A stretch of DNA of 64,000 nucleotides from Leptothoe sp034932105 (GCF_034932105.1 NZ_JAYGIG010000007.1:1-64000); one strand, 5' to 3'; shown: positions 33,977-41,810, counted from the stretch's first letter. A program made the numbers and translations. Notes: a model not told the origin generated them from the sequence alone.

Positions 33977-35200
33977 GTGATCATTTTTCCGAAACTGGAT
34001 GCCCGCCTCTGGATTTTGGCGGCGGGCCGCTTGCTATCCCATCTGGGGATTGGGTTTACCCTGTTCTATGCGCCGCTTTTTTTTGCGGATGATGTGGGTC
34101 TTTCGGCCACGGCCATTGGGTTGGGATTGGGCAGCCAGTCCTTGTCGGGGATGGTGGGTCGTTTTGCCGGGGGCTCCATGGCGGATTCACCTCGCTGGGG
34201 CCGACGGCGCACCCTGTTGCTATCTGCCGCCATTTCCGCCGTGGCCGATGGGTGTTTTGTGGTCACCCATGACTTTGGGGGCTTTGTGTTGGCTAATTTG
34301 TGCATGGGCCTGGGGGTGGGTCTGTACTGGCCCGCTAGTGAGGCCGTAGTGGCCGATCTCACCACTGGGGCAAATCGCAATGAAGCCTTTGCCCTGACCC
34401 GTTTGGCGGATAACCTCGGCCTGAGCCTGGGGGTGGTGCTAGGGGGGGCGGTGATTGCGGTGTTTCAAGCCTATCGAGTGCTTTTTGCCCTGGATGGCCT
34501 GACGTTTATGGTGTTTTATGCCATCGTGGCGGTGGCCATTGGGGAGACCCTGGGTACAACGAATCCTGTGGGGACTTTTTGGCAGGGTTGGCGCAGGGCG
34601 GTTTGCGATCGCACCCTACAAATTTACGTTGTCGTCAACTGTCTGTTTACCCTCTATATCTCCCAGTCCCACAGCACCCTGCCCCTCTACCTCAACCGTT
34701 TTACCACCCTCGATAATCACGCTGCAGTAGGGGGCATCTTCACCTGGGCCATTGTGCTCACCGTCCTATGTCAGCTACCCATGGCCCGCTGGCTGAGTCG
34801 CTTTGCCCAGCCCCATGCCCTGATGATTTCCCTCGTCTTTTGGGCCATCACCTTTTTCAGTACTTGGCTGGTGGGGCAGCAGCTGATCAGCCCTACTCTG
34901 TTTGTTCTGGTTGGTCTGACCGCCATGGCCCTGGGGACCGTGGCCTACACGCCCATTGCTTCTGCTTTGGTGGTGGGCATCTCACCCCCCGCCCTACGAG
35001 GGGTCTATTTATCGATTAATTCCATGTGTTGGGCCGTGGGCTATTTGATCGGTCCTCCCCTGGGCGGCTGGGCCTTAGATCAGGGTGTTGCCCATCAATT
35101 TTGGCTGTGGTTAATTGCCAGCACCCTAGGCGGAGGAATGATCCTAGGCTTGCTCCAAGCCCAGTTCCAATTCCAACCGACCAGAATTCCTGACCCGTAA
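33977..35200 (+). CDS. major facilitator superfamily transporter
   Basis: A 407-residue protein with about twelve membrane helices. The loop 2-3 signature (GRFAGGSMADSPRWGRRRTLLL, G-x3-D-x2-GRRR) and the helix-5 region GLSLGVVLGG point to the drug:H+ antiporter DHA1-like branch. Such proteins export small hydrophobic compounds or sugars; the substrate is unknown. The start is GTG 33977. It is divergent from ligA and monocistronic. Confidence 0.88.
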   Translation: MIIFPKLDARLWILAAGRLLSHLGIGFTLFYAPLFFADDVGLSATAIGLGLGSQSLSGMVGRFAGGSMADSPRWGRRRTLLLSAAISAVADGCFVVTHDFGGFVLANLCMGLGVGLYWPASEAVVADLTTGANRNEAFALTRLADNLGLSLGVVLGGAVIAVFQAYRVLFALDGLTFMVFYAIVAVAIGETLGTTNPVGTFWQGWRRAVCDRTLQIYVVVNCLFTLYISQSHSTLPLYLNRFTTLDNHAAVGGIFTWAIVLTVLCQLPMARWLSRFAQPHALMISLVFWAITFFSTWLVGQQLISPTLFVLVGLTAMALGTVAYTPIASALVVGISPPALRGVYLSINSMCWAVGYLIGPPLGGWALDQGVAHQFWLWLIASTLGGGMILGLLQAQFQFQPTRIPDP

Positions 35201-35457
35201 GGAGAGATTGCCTGGAGCCTTGAGACCCTAGGAAACCCTTAAATAGGAATCAAGGGAAAGACTCGTTTCAGGCGCCATCACCGCTTAAATTTCAAGCTGG
35301 TTGAGCCAATTCTGCATTCTCTGTGAAGTCACTAAACGTTAGACAAACGCCTTTGTCTGTTTCATTTTTGTTACATCCATAGGAGTGTTTCCAGAGGTCT
35401 CAAATCTGCGTGATAGCATACGAAACATAGCTTTTAATCGAATTGGAGAAAAACACC

Positions 35458-36720
35458 TTGGCACTTCGGGTTGCGGTTGTTGGAGGCGGTCCGGCAGGCT
35501 CTTCTGCTGCTGAGACATTAGTAAAAGCAGGTATTGATACCTATCTCTTTGAGCGAAAGTTAGACAATGCTAAGCCCTGTGGCGGAGCCATTCCCCTCTG
35601 TATGGTGGATGAGTTCGATTTGCCCCCTGAGATCATTGACCGCCGCGTGCGCAAGATGAAAATGATCTCCCCCTCAAACGTTGAGGTGAATATTGGTAGC
35701 ACCCTCAAGGATGATGAGTACATTGGCATGTGCCGTCGTGAGGTCTTGGATGGCTTTTTGCGTGAACGGGCTGAAAAACTAGGCGCTAAGGTGATTAACG
35801 GCACCGTTCACAAACTGGAGCTCCCTAGCAACGATAAGGATCCCTACACCCTGCACTACGCCGATCATGCCAATGGCACGATCCAAGGTGAAGCCAAGAC
35901 TCTTCAGGTAGATATGGTGATTGGTGCCGATGGTGCCAACTCCCGCGTGGCTCGGGCGATTGATGCGGGGGACTATAACTATGCGATCGCATTCCAAGAG
36001 CGCATCCGCATTCCCGATGACAAGATGGCCTACTACGAAGAACTAGCGGAAATGTACGTCGGTGATGACGTCTCCCCTGACTTCTATGCCTGGGTATTTC
36101 CCAAGTATGACCACGTAGCTGTGGGTACTGGCACCATGCGAGTGAACCAAGCAAAAATTAAGCAGCTACAAAAGGGCATTCGCAAGCGGGCGGCCAAACG
36201 CCTTGAAGGTGGGACAATTATCAAGGTAGAAGCCCATCCGATTCCTGAGCACCCCAGACCTCGTCGCGTTGTGGGCCGGGTTGCCCTAGTGGGTGATGCC
36301 GCCGGTACCGTCACCAAGTCCTCCGGTGAAGGTATTTACTTCGCCGCCAAGTCTGGCCGCATGTGTGCCGAAACCATCGTTGAACTATCCAACCATGGTG
36401 AGCGCGCCCTTACCGAGGCAGAACTCAAGACCTACATCCAGCGTTGGGACAAGCAGTACGGCATTACCTATCTGGTATTGGATATTCTGCAGCGGGTGTT
36501 CTATCGCTCCGATGCTACTCGCGAAGCCTTCGTTGAGATGTGTTCCGACATAGATGTTCAGAAGCTGACCTTTGATAGCTATCTGTACAAAACCGTTGTC
36601 CCTGCTAACCCCATTACCCAAATGAAGATTACCGCCAAGACCATTGGCAGTTTGATTCGCGGCAATGCCCTAGCCCCGGCTGAATACTTCCCCGTTGAAC
36701 CGGTGGGATCCAGGAAGTAG
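35458..36720 (+). CDS. chlP: geranylgeranyl diphosphate/geranylgeranyl-bacteriochlorophyllide reductase
   Basis: A 420-residue FAD-dependent reductase with an N-terminal dinucleotide motif VAVVGGGPAGSSAAE, then AKPCGGAIPLCM, MCRREVLDGFLRERA, and DMVIGADGANSRVARAIDAG and GDAAGTVTKSSGEGIYFAAKS, all matching cyanobacterial ChlP. It reduces the geranylgeranyl chain to phytyl for chlorophyll a and tocopherol. The start is taken as the TTG at 35458 because family members begin (M)ALRVAVVG and GGAGA sits 8-9 bp before it; a TTG at 35443 would add five residues. Confidence 0.97.
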   Translation: MALRVAVVGGGPAGSSAAETLVKAGIDTYLFERKLDNAKPCGGAIPLCMVDEFDLPPEIIDRRVRKMKMISPSNVEVNIGSTLKDDEYIGMCRREVLDGFLRERAEKLGAKVINGTVHKLELPSNDKDPYTLHYADHANGTIQGEAKTLQVDMVIGADGANSRVARAIDAGDYNYAIAFQERIRIPDDKMAYYEELAEMYVGDDVSPDFYAWVFPKYDHVAVGTGTMRVNQAKIKQLQKGIRKRAAKRLEGGTIIKVEAHPIPEHPRPRRVVGRVALVGDAAGTVTKSSGEGIYFAAKSGRMCAETIVELSNHGERALTEAELKTYIQRWDKQYGITYLVLDILQRVFYRSDATREAFVEMCSDIDVQKLTFDSYLYKTVVPANPITQMKITAKTIGSLIRGNALAPAEYFPVEPVGSRK

Positions 36721-36735
36721 AATTTCAATCCAAAA

Positions 36736-36783
36736 CAAGTAAAGCCGCCAGTAGAAAGTTATTTCTACTGGCGGCTTTACTTG
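36736..36783 (+). terminator. terminator of chlP
   Basis: The arms 36736-36757 and 36762-36783 are perfectly complementary over 22 bp around the loop GTTA. The hairpin starts 16 bp after the chlP stop. The stem is unusually long, and no long T-tract follows. Confidence 0.8.
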
Positions 36784-36900
36784 TCGGTCCTAATAGCCGA
36801 TCTGACTTGAGTTGGGCTGACTGTGATTACGGCAGGACCTTTGGGAAACAAAAGTCCATTGACCCTATTTCTCTAATCATTAACCCATAAAAAAGCTATT

Positions 36901-36932
36901 AAAAAAGGAGCCGCCATGGGCTCCCTTTTTTT
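36901..36932 (-). terminator. intrinsic terminator of rpaB
   Basis: GGAGCC at 36907-36912 pairs with GGCTCC at 36919-36924; A-runs lie on the left and T-runs on the right, so the minus-strand RNA ends in a U-tract. It is 100 bp past the rpaB stop. The stretch 36784-36900 contains nothing recognised. Confidence 0.75.
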
Positions 36933-37035
36933 GTATATTGGCGACGCTGAAATGCCATACCTCCACATGTACAGCGGCAATGAAACTTAAACACTGAGAT
37001 GTTTTCTCCTAATGTCCGCTTGAATTAATCAAACC

Positions 37036-37770
37036 CTAGCTAGCTGCACGGTTAGCATAAAGTTGCTCATCCTGGGGCAGCTCTAGACAATAGCCCGCAC
37101 CATAGACAGTCTTAATAAACTTGGGATGGCGTGGGTCCGGTTCCAATTTGGTTCGCAGATGGCGAATATGTACCCGAATAGTTTCAATGTCGTCGTTCGG
37201 GTCATAGCCCCAAACTTCCTTCAGAATTTCACTCGGGGCAACAGTCTGACCATGACGCTGGAGAAGACAGTGCAGTAGCTCAAATTCCAAGTGGGTCAAT
37301 TTGACAGTGCGCTCAAACCAGATGGCTTCAAACCGCTCCGGAACCAAGGTTAATGGACCATGGTTAAGGATTTCGCTATGCTTTGCAGCCTGGGGAATAC
37401 GGTCAGTGCGTCGCAGGAGTGCCCTAACCCGGGCCAGCATTTCTTCTAATTCAAAGGGTTTAGTCAGGTAATCATCGGCACCCGCATTAAACCCGTCAAC
37501 TTTATCTTGGGTTTGGCCCAAGGCGGTTAACATCAAGACCGGGATATCCGCTGTTCGCTCATCGCGGCGAACACGCTGGCAAACGGTGAGGCCGTCTACC
37601 TTAGGCAACATCAAGTCAAGCATAATTAGATCGGGTAAGAGCTGCACAGCGAGTGCTTGACCCTTGATCCCGTCCTCAGCTTGACTGACATCATATCCAG
37701 CCATTTCCAGGTTAACTGCTACCAGTTCTGAAATAGCCGGATCATCATCTACGACAAGTATACGAGGCAT
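37036..37770 (-). CDS. rpaB: OmpR-family response regulator RpaB
   Basis: A 244-residue regulator. The receiver domain (residues 1-120) has VVDDD, the phospho-acceptor D52 in MLDLMLPKVDG and the Lys of TKPFELEEML; the winged-helix domain (about 140-235) has LTHLEFELLHCLLQRHGQ and DDIETIRVHIRHLRTKLE. Length and sequence match RpaB/Ycf27, which with the kinase Hik33/NblS represses high-light genes through HLR1 sites and is generally essential. It is monocistronic with its own terminator. Confidence 0.95.
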   Translation of the reverse strand: MPRILVVDDDPAISELVAVNLEMAGYDVSQAEDGIKGQALAVQLLPDLIMLDLMLPKVDGLTVCQRVRRDERTADIPVLMLTALGQTQDKVDGFNAGADDYLTKPFELEEMLARVRALLRRTDRIPQAAKHSEILNHGPLTLVPERFEAIWFERTVKLTHLEFELLHCLLQRHGQTVAPSEILKEVWGYDPNDDIETIRVHIRHLRTKLEPDPRHPKFIKTVYGAGYCLELPQDEQLYANRAAS

Positions 37771-38077
37771 CTTAAAAACAGATATTTTGCTATACGGAAC
37801 TTAGAACTCACATGCTAGATATGGCCCAATAACCCGCTCCGCCCAAAAACATACGTTAAGAAGGGGAGACAAATTTTATCCCAAATCTATACTATCGCTA
37901 CAATCCGTTACTCAAACGATACCTTAAGGTTTAATTCACGTTATGGCTGAGGCTGTAGCGGCTGTCTGGTCCTTGTCAGGGCCGTCAAGCCTCTGCTGGA
38001 GGGAGATGCATGAAATTTTAACCTCTGGATAAAGAATTTTATTTAATGAAATATTGTGAAAAGATGACCATAAAAAA

Positions 38078-38101
38078 ATAGCCGTAATTCTAAACGGCTA
38101 T
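38078..38101 (-). terminator. intrinsic terminator of tRNA-Asn
   Basis: ATAGCCGT at 38078-38085 pairs with ACGGCTAT at 38094-38101. Read on the minus strand it is followed by a run of seven T. It lies 116 bp after the tRNA. Between 37771 and 38077 there is the rpaB upstream region, with no further feature seen. Confidence 0.75.
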
Positions 38102-38216
38102 CTAAGCAGTTAACAGGGCAGTTAGCAGTTAATTAATGGATATCTGTCTATGGATTGCCCAAAGCTGATGTATCCACTGCTAGCAATCTAGTTTGATTTT
38201 AGGGTTTGATTTCTAA

Positions 38217-38288
38217 CTCCCCAGGTAGGATTCGAACCTACGACCAATCGATTAACAGTCGACCGCTCTACCACTGAGCTACTGAGGA
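38217..38288 (-). tRNA. trnN-GUU: tRNA-Asn (anticodon GTT)
   Basis: A 72-nt cloverleaf on the minus strand. The acceptor arm TCCTCAG pairs with CTGGGGA (one T-G pair), the D arm is GCTC/GAGC, the anticodon loop CTGTTAA has GTT, and the T arm GTAGG/CCTAC carries the TTCGAAT loop. The discriminator is G and CCA is not encoded. Confidence 0.96.
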
Positions 38289-38406
38289 TTGTTCAGTTTT
38301 ACCAATATAGGTAATTGTATAGCAGTTATGCAAGGGGATTCTGAATCTTTCTCGGTAAAGCGTTTGAATCCCTAGGGGCGGTGGGTCTGCCACCTGGATG
38401 AACGCG

Positions 38407-38958
38407 TCATTCCATCAGGTTGGATCTGAGCTTAGCTAGTTTTGCTTGCATGTCTGGATTGAGGGATTTTGATAGGAATCGCTGCTTGGACTGTTTTTGG
38501 GGCTTCTGCCGATGTTTTACTGCTTGCTCTGATAGGTGTACGTCCATGCCCAGCTGGGCAGCTGACATCCATTCGGCACCGTACCCAATTACAGTCAGCT
38601 GTTGGGCTCGATCAGAGGTCGCTACGATCAGCCGTTTCTCAAATTTACGAATATCGTTACGAAACTTGGCGCAGGAGATTTCTATATAGCTATCGGCGGT
38701 TTGGCCAAAGTTGGTGTAGTGAATGGCGAGATGTTGGGTAAACCTCTCGCTGCGATGAGTTTGGGGCTGACCGTAGGCGTCAAACACGAGCAGGGTTTCA
38801 AACCCTTGATAGGCACTGTAGTTGGCTAGGGCCTCCGCTAGCTGATTGCGGGCTATGTCCAAACCCTGGTGGTCGCGAAGCTCGATTAATTCTGGCCAGG
38901 CACCGATAATGTTATACCCATCGACGAATAAAATTGCCTGGGAGGTAGAACCGGTCAT
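38407..38958 (-). CDS. NYN-domain (YacP-like) RNA-binding/RNase protein
   Basis: A 183-residue protein with the PIN-like NYN fold: ILFVDGYNIIGAW at residues 9-21 with the first acidic residue, TLLVFDAY near 54-61 and LIVATSDRAQQL near 109-120 carrying further Asp residues. The Bacillus relative (YacP/Rae1) cleaves mRNA on the ribosome. The C terminus is Lys/Gln-rich. The ATG is at 38958. Cyanobacterial function is untested. Confidence 0.85.
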   Translation of the reverse strand: MTGSTSQAILFVDGYNIIGAWPELIELRDHQGLDIARNQLAEALANYSAYQGFETLLVFDAYGQPQTHRSERFTQHLAIHYTNFGQTADSYIEISCAKFRNDIRKFEKRLIVATSDRAQQLTVIGYGAEWMSAAQLGMDVHLSEQAVKHRQKPQKQSKQRFLSKSLNPDMQAKLAKLRSNLME

Positions 38959-39073
38959 CTTCGGGTGCCTGGGTAATGTATAAGCTAAGTTTAGGTTTCC
39001 TTTAGCTTAACGTTCGCTACCTGTGTAACAAGCTGCCCAAGGACTTTTTTAGGGATTTTTTGGGGAATTTTGC

Positions 39074-39748
39074 TTAGGTTAAATGGAGATTTTTCAGGGC
39101 TTGTTTGACTTGTTCGGGGGCACCTTGGCTGGTGACGCGCCCCTGTTCTAGCAAAATGGCGCGATCGCAATAGTCCAACTCCAGCAATCGATGGGTCACC
39201 CACAGGGCCGTAATGCCTTGTTTTTTAACGAGATCACGCACCTGGGCCACCAGTTCCAGTTGGCTGTCTGGGTCGAGCAGGGCGGTGGGTTCGTCAAATA
39301 GCAGCACCCGACATTGCTGAGCGAGGGCCCCTGCGATCGCAACCCGCTGCTTCTGCCCCCCGCTGAGGGCATAGATGGGCCGTCGCTTGAGGTGTAGCAG
39401 ATTGACCATGGTGAGGGCCTCATCCACCCGCTTTCGCACCGCTTCATAGGCCATGTTTTCATCCACTAGGCCAAAGGCCACATCTGCCCCCACCGTCGGC
39501 ATCACCAGCTGGTGATCGGGGTTTTGAAAGACAAACCCCACCGGTCCCTGCAAATGAATTGTGCCCTGGGGTGCATTCAGCAGTCCGGCCAAGAGCTTCA
39601 GTAGGGTGGATTTACCGCTGCCGTTGGTACCCAGCAGCATACAAAACTCCCCCCGTTGCACCTCTAGGGAACATCCAGCCAGCACCGATGCCCCTGAATC
39701 CCAGCTAAAGTGCAAATCGTCAATTGCGATCGCGCAAGGCTGTTCCAT
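39074..39748 (-). CDS. ABC transporter ATPase, energy-coupling factor/CbiO type
   Basis: A 224-residue ATPase. Walker A GTNGSGKST, Q-loop FQNPDHQ, signature LSGGQKQRVAIAGAL, Walker B VLLFDEPTALLD and switch WVTHRL are all intact. The FQNPDHQ form is typical of ECF transporters (EcfA/CbiO), which import vitamins or Co/Ni. No EcfT or substrate-binding subunit gene lies in this window, so the partner is elsewhere. The start could also be the GTG at 39751. Confidence 0.9.
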   Translation of the reverse strand: MEQPCAIAIDDLHFSWDSGASVLAGCSLEVQRGEFCMLLGTNGSGKSTLLKLLAGLLNAPQGTIHLQGPVGFVFQNPDHQLVMPTVGADVAFGLVDENMAYEAVRKRVDEALTMVNLLHLKRRPIYALSGGQKQRVAIAGALAQQCRVLLFDEPTALLDPDSQLELVAQVRDLVKKQGITALWVTHRLLELDYCDRAILLEQGRVTSQGAPEQVKQALKNLHLT

Positions 39749-39824
39749 CACTGCAAAATAGCCCAGTACACATCAAACCAGTCCAGCAGACCAGCCAAGT
39801 GGTCCAGCAAAAACTAGACCAGTC

Positions 39825-40097
39825 CTAGTCATTGCCCATGGAAAAAAAGCCAGCTGCCTTACCCGATGACGACGCGCCACCAGACTTTTCATACATCTGT
39901 ACGGTGGCCAGTTCGCTTACCAATACCGATAGCTTTTTCCCCTCTTGCTTGTCACAGCTCAGTTCAATGACGGTCGGTTGTCCTGTTTTCAACGCATTCA
40001 TAATAGTTCCATAGGCCTCGTCGGCGGCCTCCAGGGTTTTCTTTTGCACCGACATGGGTAGGGCCGTATGCTTCAGCGAAAGCTCAACTATATACAT
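39825..40097 (-). CDS. conserved cyanobacterial protein, UPF0367-like
   Basis: A 90-residue protein starting MYIVELSLKHTALPMSVQ, then PTVIELSCDKQEGKKLSVLVSE and a Gly/Ser-rich tail ending FFSMGND. It agrees with the UPF0367 family of small cyanobacterial and plastid-lineage proteins of unknown role (recognition from memory, moderate certainty). A longer reading from 40154 adds 19 residues unlike the family, so ATG 40097 is chosen. Confidence 0.8.
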   Translation of the reverse strand: MYIVELSLKHTALPMSVQKKTLEAADEAYGTIMNALKTGQPTVIELSCDKQEGKKLSVLVSELATVQMYEKSGGASSSGKAAGFFSMGND

Positions 40098-40277
40098 GGG
40101 AAAAATTATCTTTCTGAGGAGTCCGGTCTCTAGTATGTCAAAAATGACCCACAAGTTCAGGCATCAATACTGTAGATAGGGTTTAGATCGGTCGACCAAC
40201 CGCCAAATCTTAACGGTGGCTATAGCTTTGGGCCCATGGTTTTTAACCTCGCTGATATTAGCCCTGGGCTTTTTTAT

Positions 40278-40449
40278 TCGTTACCTCAGCAATTCTCATT
40301 ATGAGAATGATTCTCACTCAAATGTCTGATTTCAGTGGCTTCAAATGGCTAGACCCTGCATTCTGTCGTCCAAACGATCAGGAGTAAAAGTCTTTGAAAG
40401 CCCTGATTTCAGTACAAATGTTTCAAAATGAGAATTGCTGTCGTTACCT
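40278..40449. mobile_element. MITE-like element with 14-bp inverted ends and 9-bp target duplication
   Basis: A 154-bp segment (40287-40440) starts with CAGCAATTCTCATT and ends with its exact inverse. It is bordered on both sides by TCGTTACCT (40278-40286 and 40441-40449). Allowing mismatches, 18 of the terminal 20 bp match. No transposase ORF fits inside. This is the structure of a short non-autonomous transposon; the parent family is not identified. Confidence 0.88.
40292..40316. promoter_or_regulatory. three alternating heptamers resembling a Fur-type operator
   Basis: ATTCTCA (40292-40298), then TTA, then TGAGAAT (40302-40308), then G, then ATTCTCA (40310-40316). The right-hand pair is a 7-1-7 inverted repeat, the architecture of Fur/Zur/PerR boxes, although the bases depart from GATAATGATAATCATTATC. 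It lies inside the left end of the MITE, so it may be part of a transposase-binding end instead. Confidence 0.35.
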
Positions 40450-40545
40450 AGGGCGGGCCTCTTTTTCCTAATACCTATGCTATATTTCAGTCAGCACTAA
40501 GTGCTCCTGGTACTAAAACCGTTTAGGGATAAGGAGGTGATGCCC

Positions 40546-40620
40546 ATGAGTGACAGTAGTTGTATGCGCATGGGTCTTCAGGTTGATGCAAACCGGCTGT
40601 GTGCCGGGGCTGTTCTTTAG
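40546..40620 (+). CDS. 24-residue micro-protein or leader peptide
   Basis: A 24-codon ORF (MSDSSCMRMGLQVDANRLCA, then GAVL) with two cysteines. AAGGAGGTGAT at 40531-40541 is an almost full-length match to the anti-Shine-Dalgarno sequence and lies 8 bp before the ATG, the best site in the window. Upstream are a possible -10 (TATGCT at 40476) and a palindrome AGCACT-A-AGTGCT (40493-40505). An intrinsic terminator follows at 40698, then the pterin dehydratase gene. It could be a stand-alone micro-protein or an attenuation leader; the lack of repeated codons argues against classic amino-acid attenuation. No homologue is recognised. Confidence 0.55.
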   Translation: MSDSSCMRMGLQVDANRLCAGAVL

Positions 40621-40697
40621 AGACAGCTTCATTCTTTTGAAACTGACCCGCTAGAGTTCCTTCCGGCAGTCTGGTTTCAACCTAAGACCCCACTAGA

Positions 40698-40754
40698 CCG
40701 CTCCTATCTTTGAAGTTGCTGAGGCGCTTTCCCGATAGGAGCGGATAGTTTTTT
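40698..40754 (+). terminator. intrinsic terminator between the micro-ORF and phhB
   Basis: CCGCTCCTATC (40698-40708) pairs perfectly with GATAGGAGCGG (40734-40744), an 11-bp stem with a 25-nt loop, followed by ATAGTTTTTT. It ends 51 bp before the phhB ATG, a position suited to termination of the micro-ORF transcript or attenuation of phhB. Confidence 0.85.
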
Positions 40755-40805
40755 AAAGGGGCATCCATAGTAATCATCTTAGTAACCACTTTCTTCATTG
40801 CATCT

Positions 40806-41090
40806 ATGTCCGGCCTCCTTTCTGCTGCTGAAATCCAGTCGAAACTCGCTGCATTACCCGACTGGATGCTTGAAGGCAAAACTATTCAAACCACGCTGAG
40901 CTTCAAAAATTTTATCGAAGCCGTGGAGTTTATCAATCGGGTTGTGCAACCTGCAGAGGCCACAGGACACCACCCTGACCTCGCTATCTCCTACAACAAG
41001 GTCACCATTAGTCTGACTACCCATGACGCAGGCGGGCTAACACGGAAAGATTTTGATATGGCTCAGACTTTATCAGCTTTGATGAAGTAG
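40806..41090 (+). CDS. phhB: 4a-hydroxytetrahydrobiopterin dehydratase (pterin-4a-carbinolamine dehydratase)
   Basis: A 94-residue enzyme with the family core GHHPDL at residues 54-59 (H55, H56 and D58 catalytic), preceded by FINRVVQPAEATG and followed by KVTISLTTHDAGGLTRKDFDMA. It dehydrates the carbinolamine form of tetrahydropterin; relatives also serve as Rubisco assembly factors (acRAF). No hydroxylase gene is adjacent. It sits downstream of the micro-ORF and terminator, which may regulate it. Confidence 0.93.
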   Translation: MSGLLSAAEIQSKLAALPDWMLEGKTIQTTLSFKNFIEAVEFINRVVQPAEATGHHPDLAISYNKVTISLTTHDAGGLTRKDFDMAQTLSALMK

Positions 41091-41134
41091 TAAGGTGACG
41101 TGCGATCGCTACACAATTGCTCAACGCTTCAAGC

Positions 41135-41193
41135 GGGTATCAACTTAAGCCGAAAAATCCTGACTAGGTGGGGAATCAGGGGCCAGAATCCAG
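41135..41193. repeat. 59-bp dispersed repeat, copy 2 (inverted)
   Basis: This segment is the inverted copy of 16905-16963, with four substitutions. It lies in the gap between phhB and the IS5 relic. Confidence 0.8.
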
Positions 41194-41199
41194 AATCCA

Positions 41200-41810
41200 G
41201 TGAATGATTACGGGGATGGGTTCGAGCCGATGCTAGACGTCGTGAAAGTCCAGCATCGACAATTCTGGATAGTCAAAGTGTGGCCATTTAATGGAGACTA
41301 TCGGGGAGCAAACTTTATTGAATGGGCCATGGATTCATTCCGATGGGTTATTCAATCAAGTTTTACGCCCCAAAGAAGCCAAAGGATTGTCCTGCTCAAA
41401 AAGCGATGGGTCGTCGAACGTACCTTTGGTTGGTTGGAACTGGTATCGACGACTGAGTAAGGACTATGAGCATTTACCCGAGTTATCCGAGGCCATGCAT
41501 GATTTACATCGTCATGATTCGATTCATGCTGATGAGACTGGCGTAATTTTATACACCCCTTTACCTTTTAAAACAGCCTCTTATATATCTAGGTCTTACA
41601 TACTCAAAAAGCGATGGGTCGTCGAATGTACCTTTGGTTGGTTGGAACTGGTACCGACGACTGAGTAAGGACTATGAGCATTTACCCGAGTCATCCGAGG
41701 CCATGCATGATTTACATCGTCATGATTCGATTCATGCTGATGAGACTGGCGTAATTCTATACACCCCTTTACCTTTTAAAACAGCCTCTTATATATCTAG
41801 GCCTTACATA
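41200..41810 (+). pseudogene. IS5-family transposase relic
   Basis: Scattered in different frames are ILDSQSV (41262-41282, followed soon by a stop), RPKEAKG, KKRWVVERTFGWL (the C-terminal Glu motif region of IS5-type DDE transposases) and NWYRRLSKDYEHLPE. At least two frameshifts separate these blocks; one is an extra G after the GWL codons, present in both tandem copies. The middle of the transposase is absent. It is therefore a decayed, non-functional element. Confidence 0.85.
41395..41810. repeat. 208-bp tandem duplication within the IS5 relic
   Basis: 41395-41602 is repeated directly as 41603-41810 with about five substitutions and no indels. Both copies hold the same frameshift, so the duplication followed inactivation. 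Confidence 0.92.

Noticed and set aside
41219..41235. GGGTTCGAGCC-like string suggestive of a tRNA T arm
   Set aside because: No acceptor, D or anticodon arms can be formed around it.
41200..41460. An apparently open 86-codon frame that looks like a transposase fragment
   Set aside because: It joins unrelated frames and contains only the RWVVERTFGWL block of the IS5 family; the rest is frameshifted, so it is listed as a relic and not as a gene.
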